Shown in pieces: positions 27,326 through 37,046 of a stretch of 64,000 nucleotides of DNA (positions within the stretch are counted from its first letter, which is position 1; each line of letters starts with the position of its first letter). The notes beneath the pieces are model-generated. The model made no database searches, had not been told where the DNA came from, and saw nothing but the letters and a program-made list of their open reading frames with translations. The position numbers and the translations under genes are program-made. This DNA comes from Deltaproteobacteria bacterium (lineage in GTDB: Bacteria > Myxococcota_C > UBA6777). The stretch is taken from positions 1 through 64,000 of the forward strand of contig SBHC01000086.1 in NCBI GenBank assembly GCA_006226375.1. The letters are read 5' to 3'.

Positions 27326-28669
27326 ATGACTCGTGTGTGGCAAAACTGGGAGGGACGCTTCCGAAGCCGTCCCAAACATTGGCATGAGCCTTCGACAATC
27401 GATGAGGTGGTTGCCATTGTCCAATCTGCATCCAAAGAGCAACCGGTTAAAGTTGTAGGGGCTGGTCATTCTTGGAGCGATATCGCTCTTCCTCACGTTC
27501 ACCTTGTGACACTCCAGCGAATGAATCGTGTTCTCTCCGTTGACCATGAACTTCATCAGGTTGCGGTGGAGGCCGGGATTAGCATCCATGAACTGAACAC
27601 CCAACTGGCAGAGCTAGGACTTGGCCTATCCAACCAGGGGAGTGTTAATGCACAAAGCATCGCTGGGGCGATCTCGACGGGTACACATGGAACAGGGCCT
27701 ACCTTTGGAGGCATGGCAACCCAAGTCGTATCTCTTAAGCTTGTCACTGCAACTGGAGATGTTCTTACTGTCTCTCCCGAGGAAAACGCTGAACTTTGGG
27801 ATGCTGTTAGGGTTGGACTGGGTGCTCTGGGTATTGTGGTCGAGGTGACCTTACAGTGTGAGCCCGCATTTTGCTTGCACAGCCTCGAACAACCCGTACC
27901 CTTCGACATGATGACGCAAAACATTCAAGAGTATGCGTATGGTGCCGAGCACTGCAAAATTTGGTGGTTTCCTCACACTGAATACAGCCATGTATGGCAG
28001 TTCAATCGCAAGCCGCTGGAGCATCTTCCTGCAAGGTGGAAGCACTGGCTGTGGTGGTGGACCGACGACTTCTTGGGCCAACGCGTCAGCAATGTGTTGC
28101 TTTGGTTGCTTTCCTTTGTGCCTTTCCTCACTCCTGCATTCAATCGGTTCTTCCGACGTGTTAGCTACAAACGAGCCGAACGAACGGCCCGCAGCAACGA
28201 CATCTTTAACTTCCCTGTCCACATCCGTCACCCTGAGATGGAGTATGCCATTCCGCTAGAGAAGGCTGGTGAGGCCCTCCAAGAGTTGAAACGCCTGGTA
28301 GAGGAACAGCGCTTTGTTGTTAACTTTATTGTTGAGATTCGCTTTGTACGGAGCGATGACATTTGGTTAAGCCCTGCCTACCAGCGAAACTCTTGTTACA
28401 TTGGTGTGATGATGTACAAACGTAAGCATGCACAAGAGGAATACTTTCGTGCGTGTGAAGAACTGTTTCTTCGTTACGGTGGGCGGCCACACTGGGGTAA
28501 GATCCATTCTCTTGCTGCATCCCAGCTTGCTTCTCTTTACCCAAAGTATGACGATTTCGTAAGGCTTCATCGCAAGCTAGATCCAGAGCGCATCTTCTTT
28601 AATGACTACCTTCATCGTGTGTTGGAACAGGGGGATGAACCTACGACGAAGTCGGATGCTCCATCATGA
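27326..28669 (+). CDS. FAD-binding oxidoreductase, aldonolactone oxidase family
   Basis: 447 residues. The N-terminal PCMH-type FAD domain has KVVGAGHSWSDIALPHVHLVTLQRMNRVL; the His in GHSW is where related enzymes attach FAD covalently. The loop GSVNAQSIAGAISTGTHGTG is typical. The C-terminal D-arabinono-lactone/gulonolactone oxidase domain has RPHWGKIHSLAASQLASLYPKYDDFVRLHRKLDPERIFFNDYLHRVL. Family members oxidise aldonolactones or sugar alcohols with oxygen. No signal peptide. Tail-to-tail with the GGDEF-EAL gene, overlapping by 6 bp. Confidence 0.88.
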   Translation: MTRVWQNWEGRFRSRPKHWHEPSTIDEVVAIVQSASKEQPVKVVGAGHSWSDIALPHVHLVTLQRMNRVLSVDHELHQVAVEAGISIHELNTQLAELGLGLSNQGSVNAQSIAGAISTGTHGTGPTFGGMATQVVSLKLVTATGDVLTVSPEENAELWDAVRVGLGALGIVVEVTLQCEPAFCLHSLEQPVPFDMMTQNIQEYAYGAEHCKIWWFPHTEYSHVWQFNRKPLEHLPARWKHWLWWWTDDFLGQRVSNVLLWLLSFVPFLTPAFNRFFRRVSYKRAERTARSNDIFNFPVHIRHPEMEYAIPLEKAGEALQELKRLVEEQRFVVNFIVEIRFVRSDDIWLSPAYQRNSCYIGVMMYKRKHAQEEYFRACEELFLRYGGRPHWGKIHSLAASQLASLYPKYDDFVRLHRKLDPERIFFNDYLHRVLEQGDEPTTKSDAPS

Positions 28670-30865
28670 TTGAAGAAGGCTCATCTGTTGGGGGAGGTCG
28701 GGTCGAGAGGCATAAGTAAGCTTGCCCTCTCTCACAAAGCTTTCCAACTTATCGACTCTGAGCGGACGAGAAAAATGAAAGCCCTGACCTTCGAGGCAAC
28801 CTCGTTGGAGCAGCAACTCTGCTTGTTTCGATGTTTCAATGCCTTCTGCTATCAATTCCAATCCAAGGGCGTTTGCCATCGCAATGATTGCGGTCACCAC
28901 TGCAGTTGCTTTGGGGTCTTCCGTGACTCCTTGGACAAACGACTTGTCGATCTTGAGCTTGTGAATGGGTAGCTGTGTTAGATAGCTTAAGGACGAGTAG
29001 CCTGTACCAAAGTCATCGACAGCAATCTTTACACCCAAGGCACACAATTCCTTCAGTTGGGCGATGCTAGATTCAGCCCTCTGCATCGCAAAGCTTTCGG
29101 TGATTTCTAGTTCCAGGCAAGAGGATGGGAGCCCCGTTTCTTCAAGCACCCGTTGGACCGTTTGGGGGAAAGTTCCATCCTTCATTTGTTGTGCCGCTAC
29201 GTTTACTGCGATCTTGCCAAATTCAAACCCTGCATCCAGCCATCGTTTGCCTTGTTGACAGGTGTGACGTAGGACCCAGGTCCCCAACTCATCAGCCATT
29301 CCTCGTTGTTCTGCGATAGGGATAAACTGAGCGGGGGAGATGTAGCCTTTCTCAGGGTGTTTCCATCGCAAGAGGGCTTCAACCCCAACGTACTGTCGTG
29401 AGGGAAGGTGGATTTGAGGTTGGTAGACCAATTCAAACGTTTGGTTGTCGAGAGCTTGGCGAAGGCCACTTTCAAGATCAAGACGCTTCTGTGCATCTTG
29501 TGTGATGGTGGATAGGTAGTATTGGAACCGATTGCCCCCTCTCGATTTGGCCAGAAACATGGCTGCGTCAGCGGCTTGCAAAAGCTCTGTCGCGGAGCCT
29601 CCATCTTTCGGGTACTGACTTACCCCAACCGTCGCTGACAACCGAACGACTTTGTGTCCCAACTTAAACGGCTCTCGAAATCGTCGAAGGATGTCATGTA
29701 GCAAGATGCTAAGTTTGAAGGTTTGGGTTGGAGGAGTTTTCAGTACCAGCACAAATTCGTCGCTGCTGATCCGGGAACACAAGAGCTCTTGATCGTATTG
29801 CTCGGAGAGACGTGTGCTGGCTTCTATGATTAATTGGTCACCGTACACATGGCCCAGGCTGTCGTTGACGATCTTAAAGTTATCCAGATCCACAAAGAGC
29901 ATCGCGAAACTGGAGCCTTCCTCGTCTGCGTGCTGGATAAACTCCTGGACCTTCCGATGCAATTGAAGTCGGTTGGGCAAACCAGTTAATGGGTCAAAGT
30001 GGGACATCCGGCTAAGTTGCCGCTCGGTTTGCTTTCGCTCGCTGATATCTCGAACCGTTGCGAGAAAGAGTCTCTCCTCCTTAAAACGAATTGGGTTCAG
30101 GTTGACCTCGACGGGCAACAGGTGTCCGTCTTTGTGCTCTCCATAGAGATCGCGAGAGCCAGCCATCTCTCGGGTTGTCGCCCGTTTTAAGTATTCCTTT
30201 CGATGATGAACGTGTTCTGCGCGTTGCTCGTAGGGTACGAGGATGTCAATGTTCTTGCCCAAGAGCTCACTTTGGGTGTAGCCAAACAAGCTCTCAACTC
30301 GGTGATTCAGCAACTCGATCGTGCCTTCTTCGTTCACCAAAACCATCGCACTGTAAGAGGCATCAAAGACGATATTGAATAGCTTGTCCCGCTGCTTTTC
30401 CTCTGTGATATCTTGGAAGGATACCGCGAAACCATCGTTGCTTTTCACAGCCCGAATCTTAATCCAATGGTCTACCAGTTCGTGCTGGTAGTAGAACTCA
30501 TGCTCGAAGGGTTGTCCCGTTTCAGTCACCACGACGTAAGCGTCAAACAACCCTTCTGTCTTGTTGCCGGGCATTTCTTGGAGCAGGCGTTTGCCGAGCA
30601 GATCCGAAGGAGCGCGACCTGTGATACATTGGCTTTTCATGTTGGCAGAAAGCCAAACGAAGTCGACGATCTTGCCGCCTTTGTCCCTGACAGCCTGGAA
30701 CAACATCCAGCCACCGAGAACGCTTTCCATGAATGGGTTGAGTTGGGAGCTAGCTTCTTCAGCAGTCGAGTGTGGTAACTCGGTCTGGGCCTGCTTTCCC
30801 CTCTGTCTGTCAGGTGCCATAGTTGTATTCTGTTTTGTCATCGAGTTTCTGAACCCGTTGGACAT
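28664..30865 (-). CDS. PAS-PAS-GGDEF-EAL protein with degenerate GGDEF site
   Basis: 733 residues: PAS (about 45-155), PAS with PAC tail (about 165-285, ending LFLATVRDISERK), GGDEF (about 290-455), EAL (about 470-715). The diguanylate cyclase motif reads SSDEF instead of GGDEF, which should abolish or strongly reduce cyclase activity. The EAL side looks intact: EALLRW, AVNVAAQQ, LELEITES, IAVDDFGTGYSSL, KIDKSFV and LIAEGIE keep the metal and catalytic residues. It is thus predicted to be a c-di-GMP phosphodiesterase with the first domain serving as regulator. No membrane segment; PAS domains suggest a small-molecule or redox input. Confidence 0.92.
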   Translation of the reverse strand: MSNGFRNSMTKQNTTMAPDRQRGKQAQTELPHSTAEEASSQLNPFMESVLGGWMLFQAVRDKGGKIVDFVWLSANMKSQCITGRAPSDLLGKRLLQEMPGNKTEGLFDAYVVVTETGQPFEHEFYYQHELVDHWIKIRAVKSNDGFAVSFQDITEEKQRDKLFNIVFDASYSAMVLVNEEGTIELLNHRVESLFGYTQSELLGKNIDILVPYEQRAEHVHHRKEYLKRATTREMAGSRDLYGEHKDGHLLPVEVNLNPIRFKEERLFLATVRDISERKQTERQLSRMSHFDPLTGLPNRLQLHRKVQEFIQHADEEGSSFAMLFVDLDNFKIVNDSLGHVYGDQLIIEASTRLSEQYDQELLCSRISSDEFVLVLKTPPTQTFKLSILLHDILRRFREPFKLGHKVVRLSATVGVSQYPKDGGSATELLQAADAAMFLAKSRGGNRFQYYLSTITQDAQKRLDLESGLRQALDNQTFELVYQPQIHLPSRQYVGVEALLRWKHPEKGYISPAQFIPIAEQRGMADELGTWVLRHTCQQGKRWLDAGFEFGKIAVNVAAQQMKDGTFPQTVQRVLEETGLPSSCLELEITESFAMQRAESSIAQLKELCALGVKIAVDDFGTGYSSLSYLTQLPIHKLKIDKSFVQGVTEDPKATAVVTAIIAMANALGLELIAEGIETSKQAELLLQRGCLEGQGFHFSRPLRVDKLESFVREGKLTYASRPDLPQQMSLLQS

Positions 30866-31260
30866 GATCGCACGATGGAATCAAAAGAGCTAGAAGTCGA
30901 ATCTGCGATATGAATCCCCTCAATTGTATAGACCCAGGATTTCCCAAGCTATCAGGAAAATGATGCTTTGGATCAACCCAACACCTGATTTGTGAGCCGT
31001 GCTTTCCCTGATCTGGGCATAGGGGTTTCCCTGGTTTGGGTGTGAGACTCCTTATGCTTTCTCTGTCAGTATTGTTTGTTTTGGAGGTACAATGGGGTCT
31101 TCGATGAGCCTCTACTTGTTGTCGAAGCTCAAAGACATCCTGAATCAGAGGTGTGTGTCAGTCGCAAGCGGCAGCATTTTTCTCTCTCATTTTTCGGAAC
31201 GACTTGCAGAATGTCTCAACCTAACGCATCTTGCTGCTTCCAAGAAAAGGAGTTCTCATC
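30866..31260. other. Intergenic stretch without a recognised gene
   Basis: About 395 bp between the divergent GGDEF-EAL and truncated macro-domain genes. No convincing reading frame. Holds a short inverted repeat CTTCGA/TCGAAG around 31098-31122 and presumably the promoters of both neighbours. Nothing else seen. Confidence 0.4.
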
Positions 31261-31419
31261 ATGAATGATACTTTGGGAGAGGTACAGATACGACTTGTTG
31301 ATCTGAACGTTGAGTTAACAGAAGCCTGGAAGCAGGCCTTTCACGATGTGCCGCTGGTGTCTGTTCGGCAAAGGAGCTTGTTTGTTGAACCTGCCGATGC
31401 CATCGTAAGGGAAGTGTAG
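31261..31419 (+). pseudogene. Truncated macro-domain gene (N-terminus only)
   Basis: 52 codons from ATG 31261, with AAAAGGAG 8 bases upstream. The peptide reads IRLVDLNVELTEAWKQAFHD then VPLVSVRQRSLFVEPADAIV and stops three residues later. This matches the start of macro (ADP-ribose-binding) domains, where VDLN..L..AW..AF and PADAIV are followed by a conserved SPANSFGFMDGG-like loop. The rest of the domain is missing in all frames downstream, so it is a 5' remnant. The good ribosome binding site suggests that it may still be translated. Confidence 0.62.
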
Positions 31420-31471
31420 AGGGGTTGTGTCGATTGTGCTGTGACTCTTACGAAGAAGGGAAGGGTGGATT

Positions 31472-32458
31472 GTGAACATCTTGGTGACAGGTAGCGCTGG
31501 ACATTTGGGTGAAGCTTTGGTTCGGATCCTTCGTTCTCAAGAACACAAGGTTGTTGGAGTTGACATCCTTGCCTCGGATTGTACCGACGTGGTCGGGTCT
31601 ATCGCAGAGCGAGAGAACGTCCAACGGTGTATGGAGGGAGTCGATGTTGTGTTGCATACAGCAACCTTGCACAAGCCTCATGTTGCGACACATTCACGGC
31701 ACGACTTTGTGGATACAAACGTTACAGGCACTCTCAATTTGCTGGAAGAGGCTGTGCTTCAAGGAGTCAAAGCGTTTGTGTTTACGAGCACTACCAGCAC
31801 GTTTGGTGACGCCTTGTCTTCATCTCCAGGCGAACCCGCGACCTGGATAACAGAGGAGGTGACCCCCATTCCCAAGAACATCTACGGTGCTACCAAAGTG
31901 GCGGCGGAAGATCTTTGTCAGTTGTTCTTCCGAAACCAAAGCCTGCCTTGCTTGATTCTGCGAACCTCCCGCTTCTTTCCGGAGGAAGACGACAACAAAA
32001 AGACTCGCGATTCTTATGACGATGCCAACGCGAAAGCCAACGAGTTCTTGTATCGACGGGTGGACATCGAAGACGTAGTCAGCGCACATCTCTTGGCCAT
32101 GGAGCGGGCTCCTGCATTGGGCTTTGGGAAGTATATCATTTCAGCGACAACTCCTTTTGAACAAAAGGATGTTGCAGAGCTTGGGGCAGATGCTCCCGCT
32201 GTGTTGCAAAGGTACATTCCTGACTACAAAGCTGAGTACCAGCGAAGAGGGTGGCGTATGTTTCCTCGCCTCGACCGCGTCTATGTTAATACCAAAGCTC
32301 GGGCTGAGCTGGGTTGGGAACCCAAACATACCTTTCGCAGCGTGTTGGAGCGGCTCAAAGAGGATGGACCTGTCTTAAGCTCTTTGGCAGCGACGATCGG
32401 TAAAAAGGGATACCACCCCTCCTCCTTTGATGGACGCCCTTATCCTGTGGATGAGTGA
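31472..32458 (+). CDS. NAD-dependent epimerase/dehydratase (extended SDR)
   Basis: 328 residues beginning with GTG 31472. N-terminal NAD site NILVTGSAGHLGEALVRIL (TGxxGxxG), acidic VDI at the end of strand 2, and the catalytic YGATK (Tyr-x-x-x-Lys), with TSTTSTFGD providing the upstream Ser/Thr. The order is that of the extended SDR family acting on nucleotide sugars or related hydroxyl substrates. GAAGGGAAGGG precedes the start. It lies directly after the truncated macro-domain gene. Confidence 0.88.
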   Translation: MNILVTGSAGHLGEALVRILRSQEHKVVGVDILASDCTDVVGSIAERENVQRCMEGVDVVLHTATLHKPHVATHSRHDFVDTNVTGTLNLLEEAVLQGVKAFVFTSTTSTFGDALSSSPGEPATWITEEVTPIPKNIYGATKVAAEDLCQLFFRNQSLPCLILRTSRFFPEEDDNKKTRDSYDDANAKANEFLYRRVDIEDVVSAHLLAMERAPALGFGKYIISATTPFEQKDVAELGADAPAVLQRYIPDYKAEYQRRGWRMFPRLDRVYVNTKARAELGWEPKHTFRSVLERLKEDGPVLSSLAATIGKKGYHPSSFDGRPYPVDE

Positions 32459-32510
32459 TTTTCAGCTTGCAACCTAAATTTCTGTCCTGTGCAAATTTGT
32501 TGGCAGGGAG

Positions 32511-32912
32511 TTAGGCAAGAGTTTCCCGAATATGCTCGGGGAGGGCGACGAGCTTTCCGTCTGCATCCACACACACCATCTCCACCAACCCTTTGACCAA
32601 GATAGCATCGGGATTTCCCGAACGCGTGACCCATTGATCGAATGCTACTCTGTAGGGGCTGACCAGTCGTGGCGTGGATAGGATGTCGATCTGGTCGGCA
32701 TGGACTGCAGGTGCCTTAAACTCCATCTCACAACGGTAGACAACAAAGCCAATCCCTGTTTCTCGGTACATGTCTGCCAGCACCTTGGGGCCAATCACAT
32801 GTTCTCGGGCGCGTTCAAAGTATTTGAGATAGTTGGGGTGGTAGACATACCCGGAGAGGTCGGTGTCTTCGTAGTAAATGGTCACTGTATGTACGTGGGG
32901 AGAACGACTCAT
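32511..32912 (-). CDS. Acyl-CoA thioesterase, YbgC/hot-dog family
   Basis: 133 residues, the normal size. The signature YYEDTDLSGYVYHPNYLKYFERAREHVIG matches the YbgC/4-hydroxybenzoyl-CoA thioesterase motif, with the catalytic Asp in EDTD. The remaining strands (YRCEMEFKAPAVHADQIDILS) fit the hot-dog fold. Hydrolyses acyl-CoA in the cytoplasm; chain length is not predictable. No Tol-Pal genes adjoin. Confidence 0.9.
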   Translation of the reverse strand: MSRSPHVHTVTIYYEDTDLSGYVYHPNYLKYFERAREHVIGPKVLADMYRETGIGFVVYRCEMEFKAPAVHADQIDILSTPRLVSPYRVAFDQWVTRSGNPDAILVKGLVEMVCVDADGKLVALPEHIRETLA

Positions 32913-32970
32913 GAGGTAGGACTATCCCTGCTTGTTGTGTTGTTGTCGATAGCTGCATGGTAAAGGATGG

Positions 32971-33040
32971 AGAGGGAATGGCAAGTTTGACGAGCCAGGG
33001 GTGAGATTTCCTTACCAACGGCCTGCGACCACACCCTTCG
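32971..33040 (+). repeat. Dispersed intergenic repeat, copy 2
   Basis: Contains GGCAAGTTTGACGAGCCAGG followed by GGTGAG and then CCAACGGCCTGCGACCACAC. The reverse complement of 40508-40580 aligns over about 70 bp with roughly four-fifths of positions equal by eye. Lies between convergent and divergent signalling genes, outside any reading frame. Confidence 0.65.
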
Positions 33041-33135
33041 GCAAGCTAGCATACGCGTGCCACGGCCTTCAAGGAGTATCTTTCCCCTTTGATTCGCGAA
33101 AAGGGGCATCCTGCTTCTCTGGGATCTGTTGAGAA

Positions 33136-35286
33136 CTACTTGTTCGTGGACGATGCTGAGGTACTTACCAAGGAGCGGATCTCTGCGAACAGTTGTTCTT
33201 TGGTAAAGCCACCCTTGGCGAGAATGTTTTGCAGGTATCCACTGAGTCGCTGGCGGTCTTCTGGTGTAATCTCTTTGGCTGTGATGATGATGGTGGGGAT
33301 GTGTCGAAAGGCTTCCTCTTTTCGCATCTCTTCGAGGAATTCAAAGCCGTCCATTTCAGGCATCATCAGGTCAAGGAGAATCAGATCGGGTGTCTTTTCT
33401 TGGAGGGCTTCGAGTGCAAGCAAGCCGTTCTCGGCCTCGCGTGTGTTCCAGCCGGCCTTTTCCATGATCGTCACGAGCAAGTCTCTGGAGTTGGTGTCAT
33501 CCTCTACAATGACGACATCCCAAGGCTTTTGTTTGGGTTGGTATTTTTGCAATGTGGCGAGGATGGCTTCCCGGTCAAACGGTTTGGTGAGAAATTCAGA
33601 GGCTCCTAACGCGTAGCCTTTCTGAAAGTCGTCGACGATGGTCACCATAATGACTGGGGTTTCTGCAAGCTCTGGGTTTTCCTTGAGCTTGCCCAGCACG
33701 GTCCAGCCGTCCATGCCCTGCATCATGACATCCAACGTGATGGCAAACGGAAGTATCTTTTCTGCGATACGCAAACCCTCTTCACCGCTTGAAGACGACA
33801 CCACTTGAAAGCCTTCTTTGGTAAGAAAGCGAGTCATCATATCAAGGACGGTTGGATCATCATCAATGACCAACACAGTCCGGTTGTCAGGTGAGGTTGG
33901 GCTGGGAAGAGAGTGTGGCGTGTAGTCTGTGGATTGGGTAGGTTGCAAAACAGCAACGTCACCTTGCACCATCAAGGGAATGTGGAGAGTGAAGGTCGTG
34001 CCTCTTCCTTCCTCACTTTCCACTTCAATGTCACCGCCAAGCAAGAGGGCAAGGCGCTTTGTAATGGCCAATCCCAAGCCGGTTCCCCCGTACCGACGAG
34101 ACGTTGAGGAGTCTGCCTGGGTGAACTTCTTAAACAAATTGTTGACCTGCTCGGATGTCATGCCAATGCCGTTGTCGGTGACTCGGAAGACAGCATGTTT
34201 TGCGTCATCTACAACGGCTGTGGAGGCTTCTAGAGTCACCTCTCCTTCCTGGGTGAACTTGTTGGCGTTGCTCATCAGGTTGAGCAGGCATTGGCGAATC
34301 TTGACCCTGTCCGTCAGCAATTCCACATCAGGGACGGTGTTCTTGAGCCGAAACTGATTTTGATTCTGGAGTGTCAGAGGTTGTACGGTTTGTTCGATCT
34401 CCATGCAGAGCTCTGCCATCGTGAACAGCTCTGGATGAACTGTCATCTTTCCGGCTTCGATCTTGGAAAAGTCGAGGATGTCGTTGATCAAGGCGAGGAG
34501 GTGTTTTCCAGCCAGGCAGATCTTTTCCAGATCGGGCTCCATCTCTTCCGCGCCGTAGTCTTCGGCTTCTTCCAACAACATCTCTGAGTAGCCAATGATC
34601 GCATTGAGAGGGGTCCTCAGTTCATGGCTCATGGTGGCCAAGAAGTCTGATTTGGCTTGGCTGGCCATCTCTGCCGCGTGTTGGGCCATCTCTGCTTTTT
34701 TCTTGTCCTCCAGGATTTTTTCCTTCGCCTCTTCGGCTCGCAAGCGGGCCGAGTCGTACATCCAGCCAATCAAAATACCGGCGAGAAAAAACAGGGACGT
34801 GCGGCTGATGAAGGTGAACGTTTTGGACTGGTCGATGGTCACAGGAAACGCGTGTCCGTTCGCATCAAGCAGGGCAAAGGTGGCTATCTCAATGACGACG
34901 ATGGCGATCAGAAGGCTTGTCCAGCGAGAGCCCATCAGAAACATCGAAACAATGACAATGAAGGTGTTCCAGTAAAAGATGTCGCTCCGCAGCCCTCCAG
35001 AGAAGTAACTGGCTGTGACTACACCGCCGCTCATGATGATACCAAAGAGGATCGTGACGAGGGGGATGTTTCCCGTCGCGCGAAACAAAAAGTACAATCC
35101 AACGAAAAGAACCCCGACGGTCATCGTCACCAATGTGATAGGGTGGTGGAGAGGTTGCTCTCGAAAGAGGGTCCCCATTGTTGTGACGAACATTATTACA
35201 AAAAGAAATCCAACGAGTATTCGGGCTTTTCGCACCTCTTCGGGTTTTTCTATATTAAGGTTTTTGGGCAGGAGGCCGTCCATCAC
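33136..35286 (-). CDS. Membrane hybrid sensor histidine kinase with two receivers
   Basis: 716 residues. Residues about 20-175 hold six hydrophobic segments (ILVGFLFVIMFVTTMGTLF, ITLVTMTVGVLFVGLYFLF and others). A coiled linker leads to HisKA (FLATMSHELRTPLNAIIGYS, phospho-acceptor His intact), HATPase_c (LMSNANKF, VTDNGIGM, GTGLGLAIT) and two receiver domains: VLVIDDD...TLDVMM...TKPF and VVIVEDD...LLDLMM...AKGG. Both retain the phospho-acceptor Asp. Starts divergently from the REC-pseudokinase operon at 35568. No soluble periplasmic sensor; the signal must come from the membrane or the lipid phase. Confidence 0.92.
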   Translation of the reverse strand: MMDGLLPKNLNIEKPEEVRKARILVGFLFVIMFVTTMGTLFREQPLHHPITLVTMTVGVLFVGLYFLFRATGNIPLVTILFGIIMSGGVVTASYFSGGLRSDIFYWNTFIVIVSMFLMGSRWTSLLIAIVVIEIATFALLDANGHAFPVTIDQSKTFTFISRTSLFFLAGILIGWMYDSARLRAEEAKEKILEDKKKAEMAQHAAEMASQAKSDFLATMSHELRTPLNAIIGYSEMLLEEAEDYGAEEMEPDLEKICLAGKHLLALINDILDFSKIEAGKMTVHPELFTMAELCMEIEQTVQPLTLQNQNQFRLKNTVPDVELLTDRVKIRQCLLNLMSNANKFTQEGEVTLEASTAVVDDAKHAVFRVTDNGIGMTSEQVNNLFKKFTQADSSTSRRYGGTGLGLAITKRLALLLGGDIEVESEEGRGTTFTLHIPLMVQGDVAVLQPTQSTDYTPHSLPSPTSPDNRTVLVIDDDPTVLDMMTRFLTKEGFQVVSSSSGEEGLRIAEKILPFAITLDVMMQGMDGWTVLGKLKENPELAETPVIMVTIVDDFQKGYALGASEFLTKPFDREAILATLQKYQPKQKPWDVVIVEDDTNSRDLLVTIMEKAGWNTREAENGLLALEALQEKTPDLILLDLMMPEMDGFEFLEEMRKEEAFRHIPTIIITAKEITPEDRQRLSGYLQNILAKGGFTKEQLFAEIRSLVSTSASSTNK

Positions 35287-35567
35287 ATTACACCTTCTTG
35301 GTTGACCTGAAAATGAACAACATTACCTGCAAGTGTAGCTCTTACTGGCTGCGTTCTTTGAATCCATTGGAGTCTGGAATGATAGTTCCTTTTGAAGTTG
35401 TCTCAAGGTCCGTTTCATCCTGACATAGACTTGCGAAGATTGTTTTTTTGTACCATGTTTTTTGTCCCGAGAAAACTCTGTGGTTCCATGGAAACAGTTC
35501 CCCGATTTTCTCTTAAACGCTTGATGAGAAAGGATGCCGTGATGTACCAACCTGCGGCAGCGGTGTA

Positions 35568-37046
35568 ATGGAAAACAGACCTGATGTGATTCTCATTGTG
35601 GATGACAATGAGATGAACCGCGATATGTTGAGCCGTCGCCTCAACCGCAAAGGTTATACATGCCTGACTGCCTCGGATGGAGAAGAGGCGCTGGCGATGC
35701 TGGCAGAGGACGACCGCATCGATCTGGTATTGCTCGACATCATGATGCCCAAGATGAACGGGATTGAGGTCTTGCAGGTGGTTCGTCAGACTCGGACCAT
35801 GCTTGATCTTCCCGTGATCATGGTGAGTGCGAAGATCCAAAGCGCTGATATTGTGAAGGCCTTGGAGCTTGAGGCCAATGACTACGTCACCAAGCCCATC
35901 GACTTTCCAGTGGCGTTGGCCCGGATTCGCACGCAGCTCTCGCGCAAACACGCAGAAGAAGCATTGCAACGCAGTGAGTCGCGCAACCGAGCGATGGTGC
36001 AAGCCATTCCTGACGCGTTGCTCCTGCTCGAACGAGACGGTCGGCTGCTGGACGGCAGGAACACTGCATCGTTGGATTGGAACATCACACAAGACGAGAC
36101 TGGAGCCGCCTCTTGGACAGAGGAACTTCCCGACGCGCTTCGGGCGCAATGGGAAAAAGCGATGCAGCTTACTCTGGAGCAGAAGAGCATGCAGTGCATG
36201 GAGTTTCAGGCTCCGCAAAGTGGTGAAAATGTCGACTTTGAGGCCCGGTTGGTGCCATGCGGAGAAGAGCAGGTCTTGATGCTTCTTCGCGATATCTCCG
36301 AGAGGAAAGCCCTACAACGTCTTCGTCATGAGTTTATGCTCCTGCTTCAGTTGGACCTGCAGGATTCATTGGGCTCGATTCGCAGCGTCCTTCGGATGAT
36401 CACACAGCATCCCAACCTGTCCATTCCTGGCGAACTCAAAGCGTTGTTGTCCATCGCACAAAACAAAAGCAACAGTCTGTTTTGTTTGATTGACGACCTC
36501 ATCAACATCCACCGTATGGAGTCTGGAGCGGCAGAGCTGAAGTGGGAAAATGTGGACGCTGTTGAGGTTGTTCGAGACGTCATGGAAGGGTTGAACGAGC
36601 AAGGCCCTGGGAGTCGGTTCCGACTGCTTGGTGATGCTGGGGCGGTTTTGCCTTCCCTCCAAACGGATCGAATGCTGCTGGAGCAGGTCATCTTGCACCT
36701 CCTTCAGAATGCCCTGTCTTATTCTCCCAAAAATGAAGTGGTGGATGTTTACCTGGAGCGACGAGGTGATATACTGCGCCTGAGCATCACGGATCGCGGG
36801 CCGCAAATACCCTCCGCATTTCGAAACCGTGTGTTTCACAAGTTTGGTCTTTCCCAGCGTAGCGCGGAAGGATCATCCAGTACAAGTTTGAATTTGAGCC
36901 TAAGCAAAGCAATTGTCGAGACGTTGGGTGGACACATCGGTATTGAGCCAGGTGTCCCTTCTGGGAACACGTTTTACGTTGAGTTACCGTTCTCCCCTTC
37001 CGTCTCTTCTCCGTTGTCTCCTCTCGGTACGCAGGCTGCGTCATGA
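35568..37046 (+). CDS. Receiver domain fused to a degenerate histidine kinase
   Basis: 492 residues. REC at about 5-125 is intact (VDDNEMNRDMLSRRL, LVLLDIMMP, TKPIDF). A PAS-like segment follows (about 135-245), then a HisKA-like helix where the usual SHELRTPL is replaced by QLDLQDSL, so the phospho-acceptor His is Leu. In the ATPase-like domain the N-box LLQNAL is kept and G1 reads ITDRGPQIP, but the G2 lid GTGLGLS is replaced by SSTSLNLSLS, losing its glycines. Autophosphorylation is therefore unlikely; it may act as a regulated scaffold for the next genes. Overlaps the SHOCT-pseudokinase gene by 4 bp. Confidence 0.85.
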   Translation: MENRPDVILIVDDNEMNRDMLSRRLNRKGYTCLTASDGEEALAMLAEDDRIDLVLLDIMMPKMNGIEVLQVVRQTRTMLDLPVIMVSAKIQSADIVKALELEANDYVTKPIDFPVALARIRTQLSRKHAEEALQRSESRNRAMVQAIPDALLLLERDGRLLDGRNTASLDWNITQDETGAASWTEELPDALRAQWEKAMQLTLEQKSMQCMEFQAPQSGENVDFEARLVPCGEEQVLMLLRDISERKALQRLRHEFMLLLQLDLQDSLGSIRSVLRMITQHPNLSIPGELKALLSIAQNKSNSLFCLIDDLINIHRMESGAAELKWENVDAVEVVRDVMEGLNEQGPGSRFRLLGDAGAVLPSLQTDRMLLEQVILHLLQNALSYSPKNEVVDVYLERRGDILRLSITDRGPQIPSAFRNRVFHKFGLSQRSAEGSSSTSLNLSLSKAIVETLGGHIGIEPGVPSGNTFYVELPFSPSVSSPLSPLGTQAAS

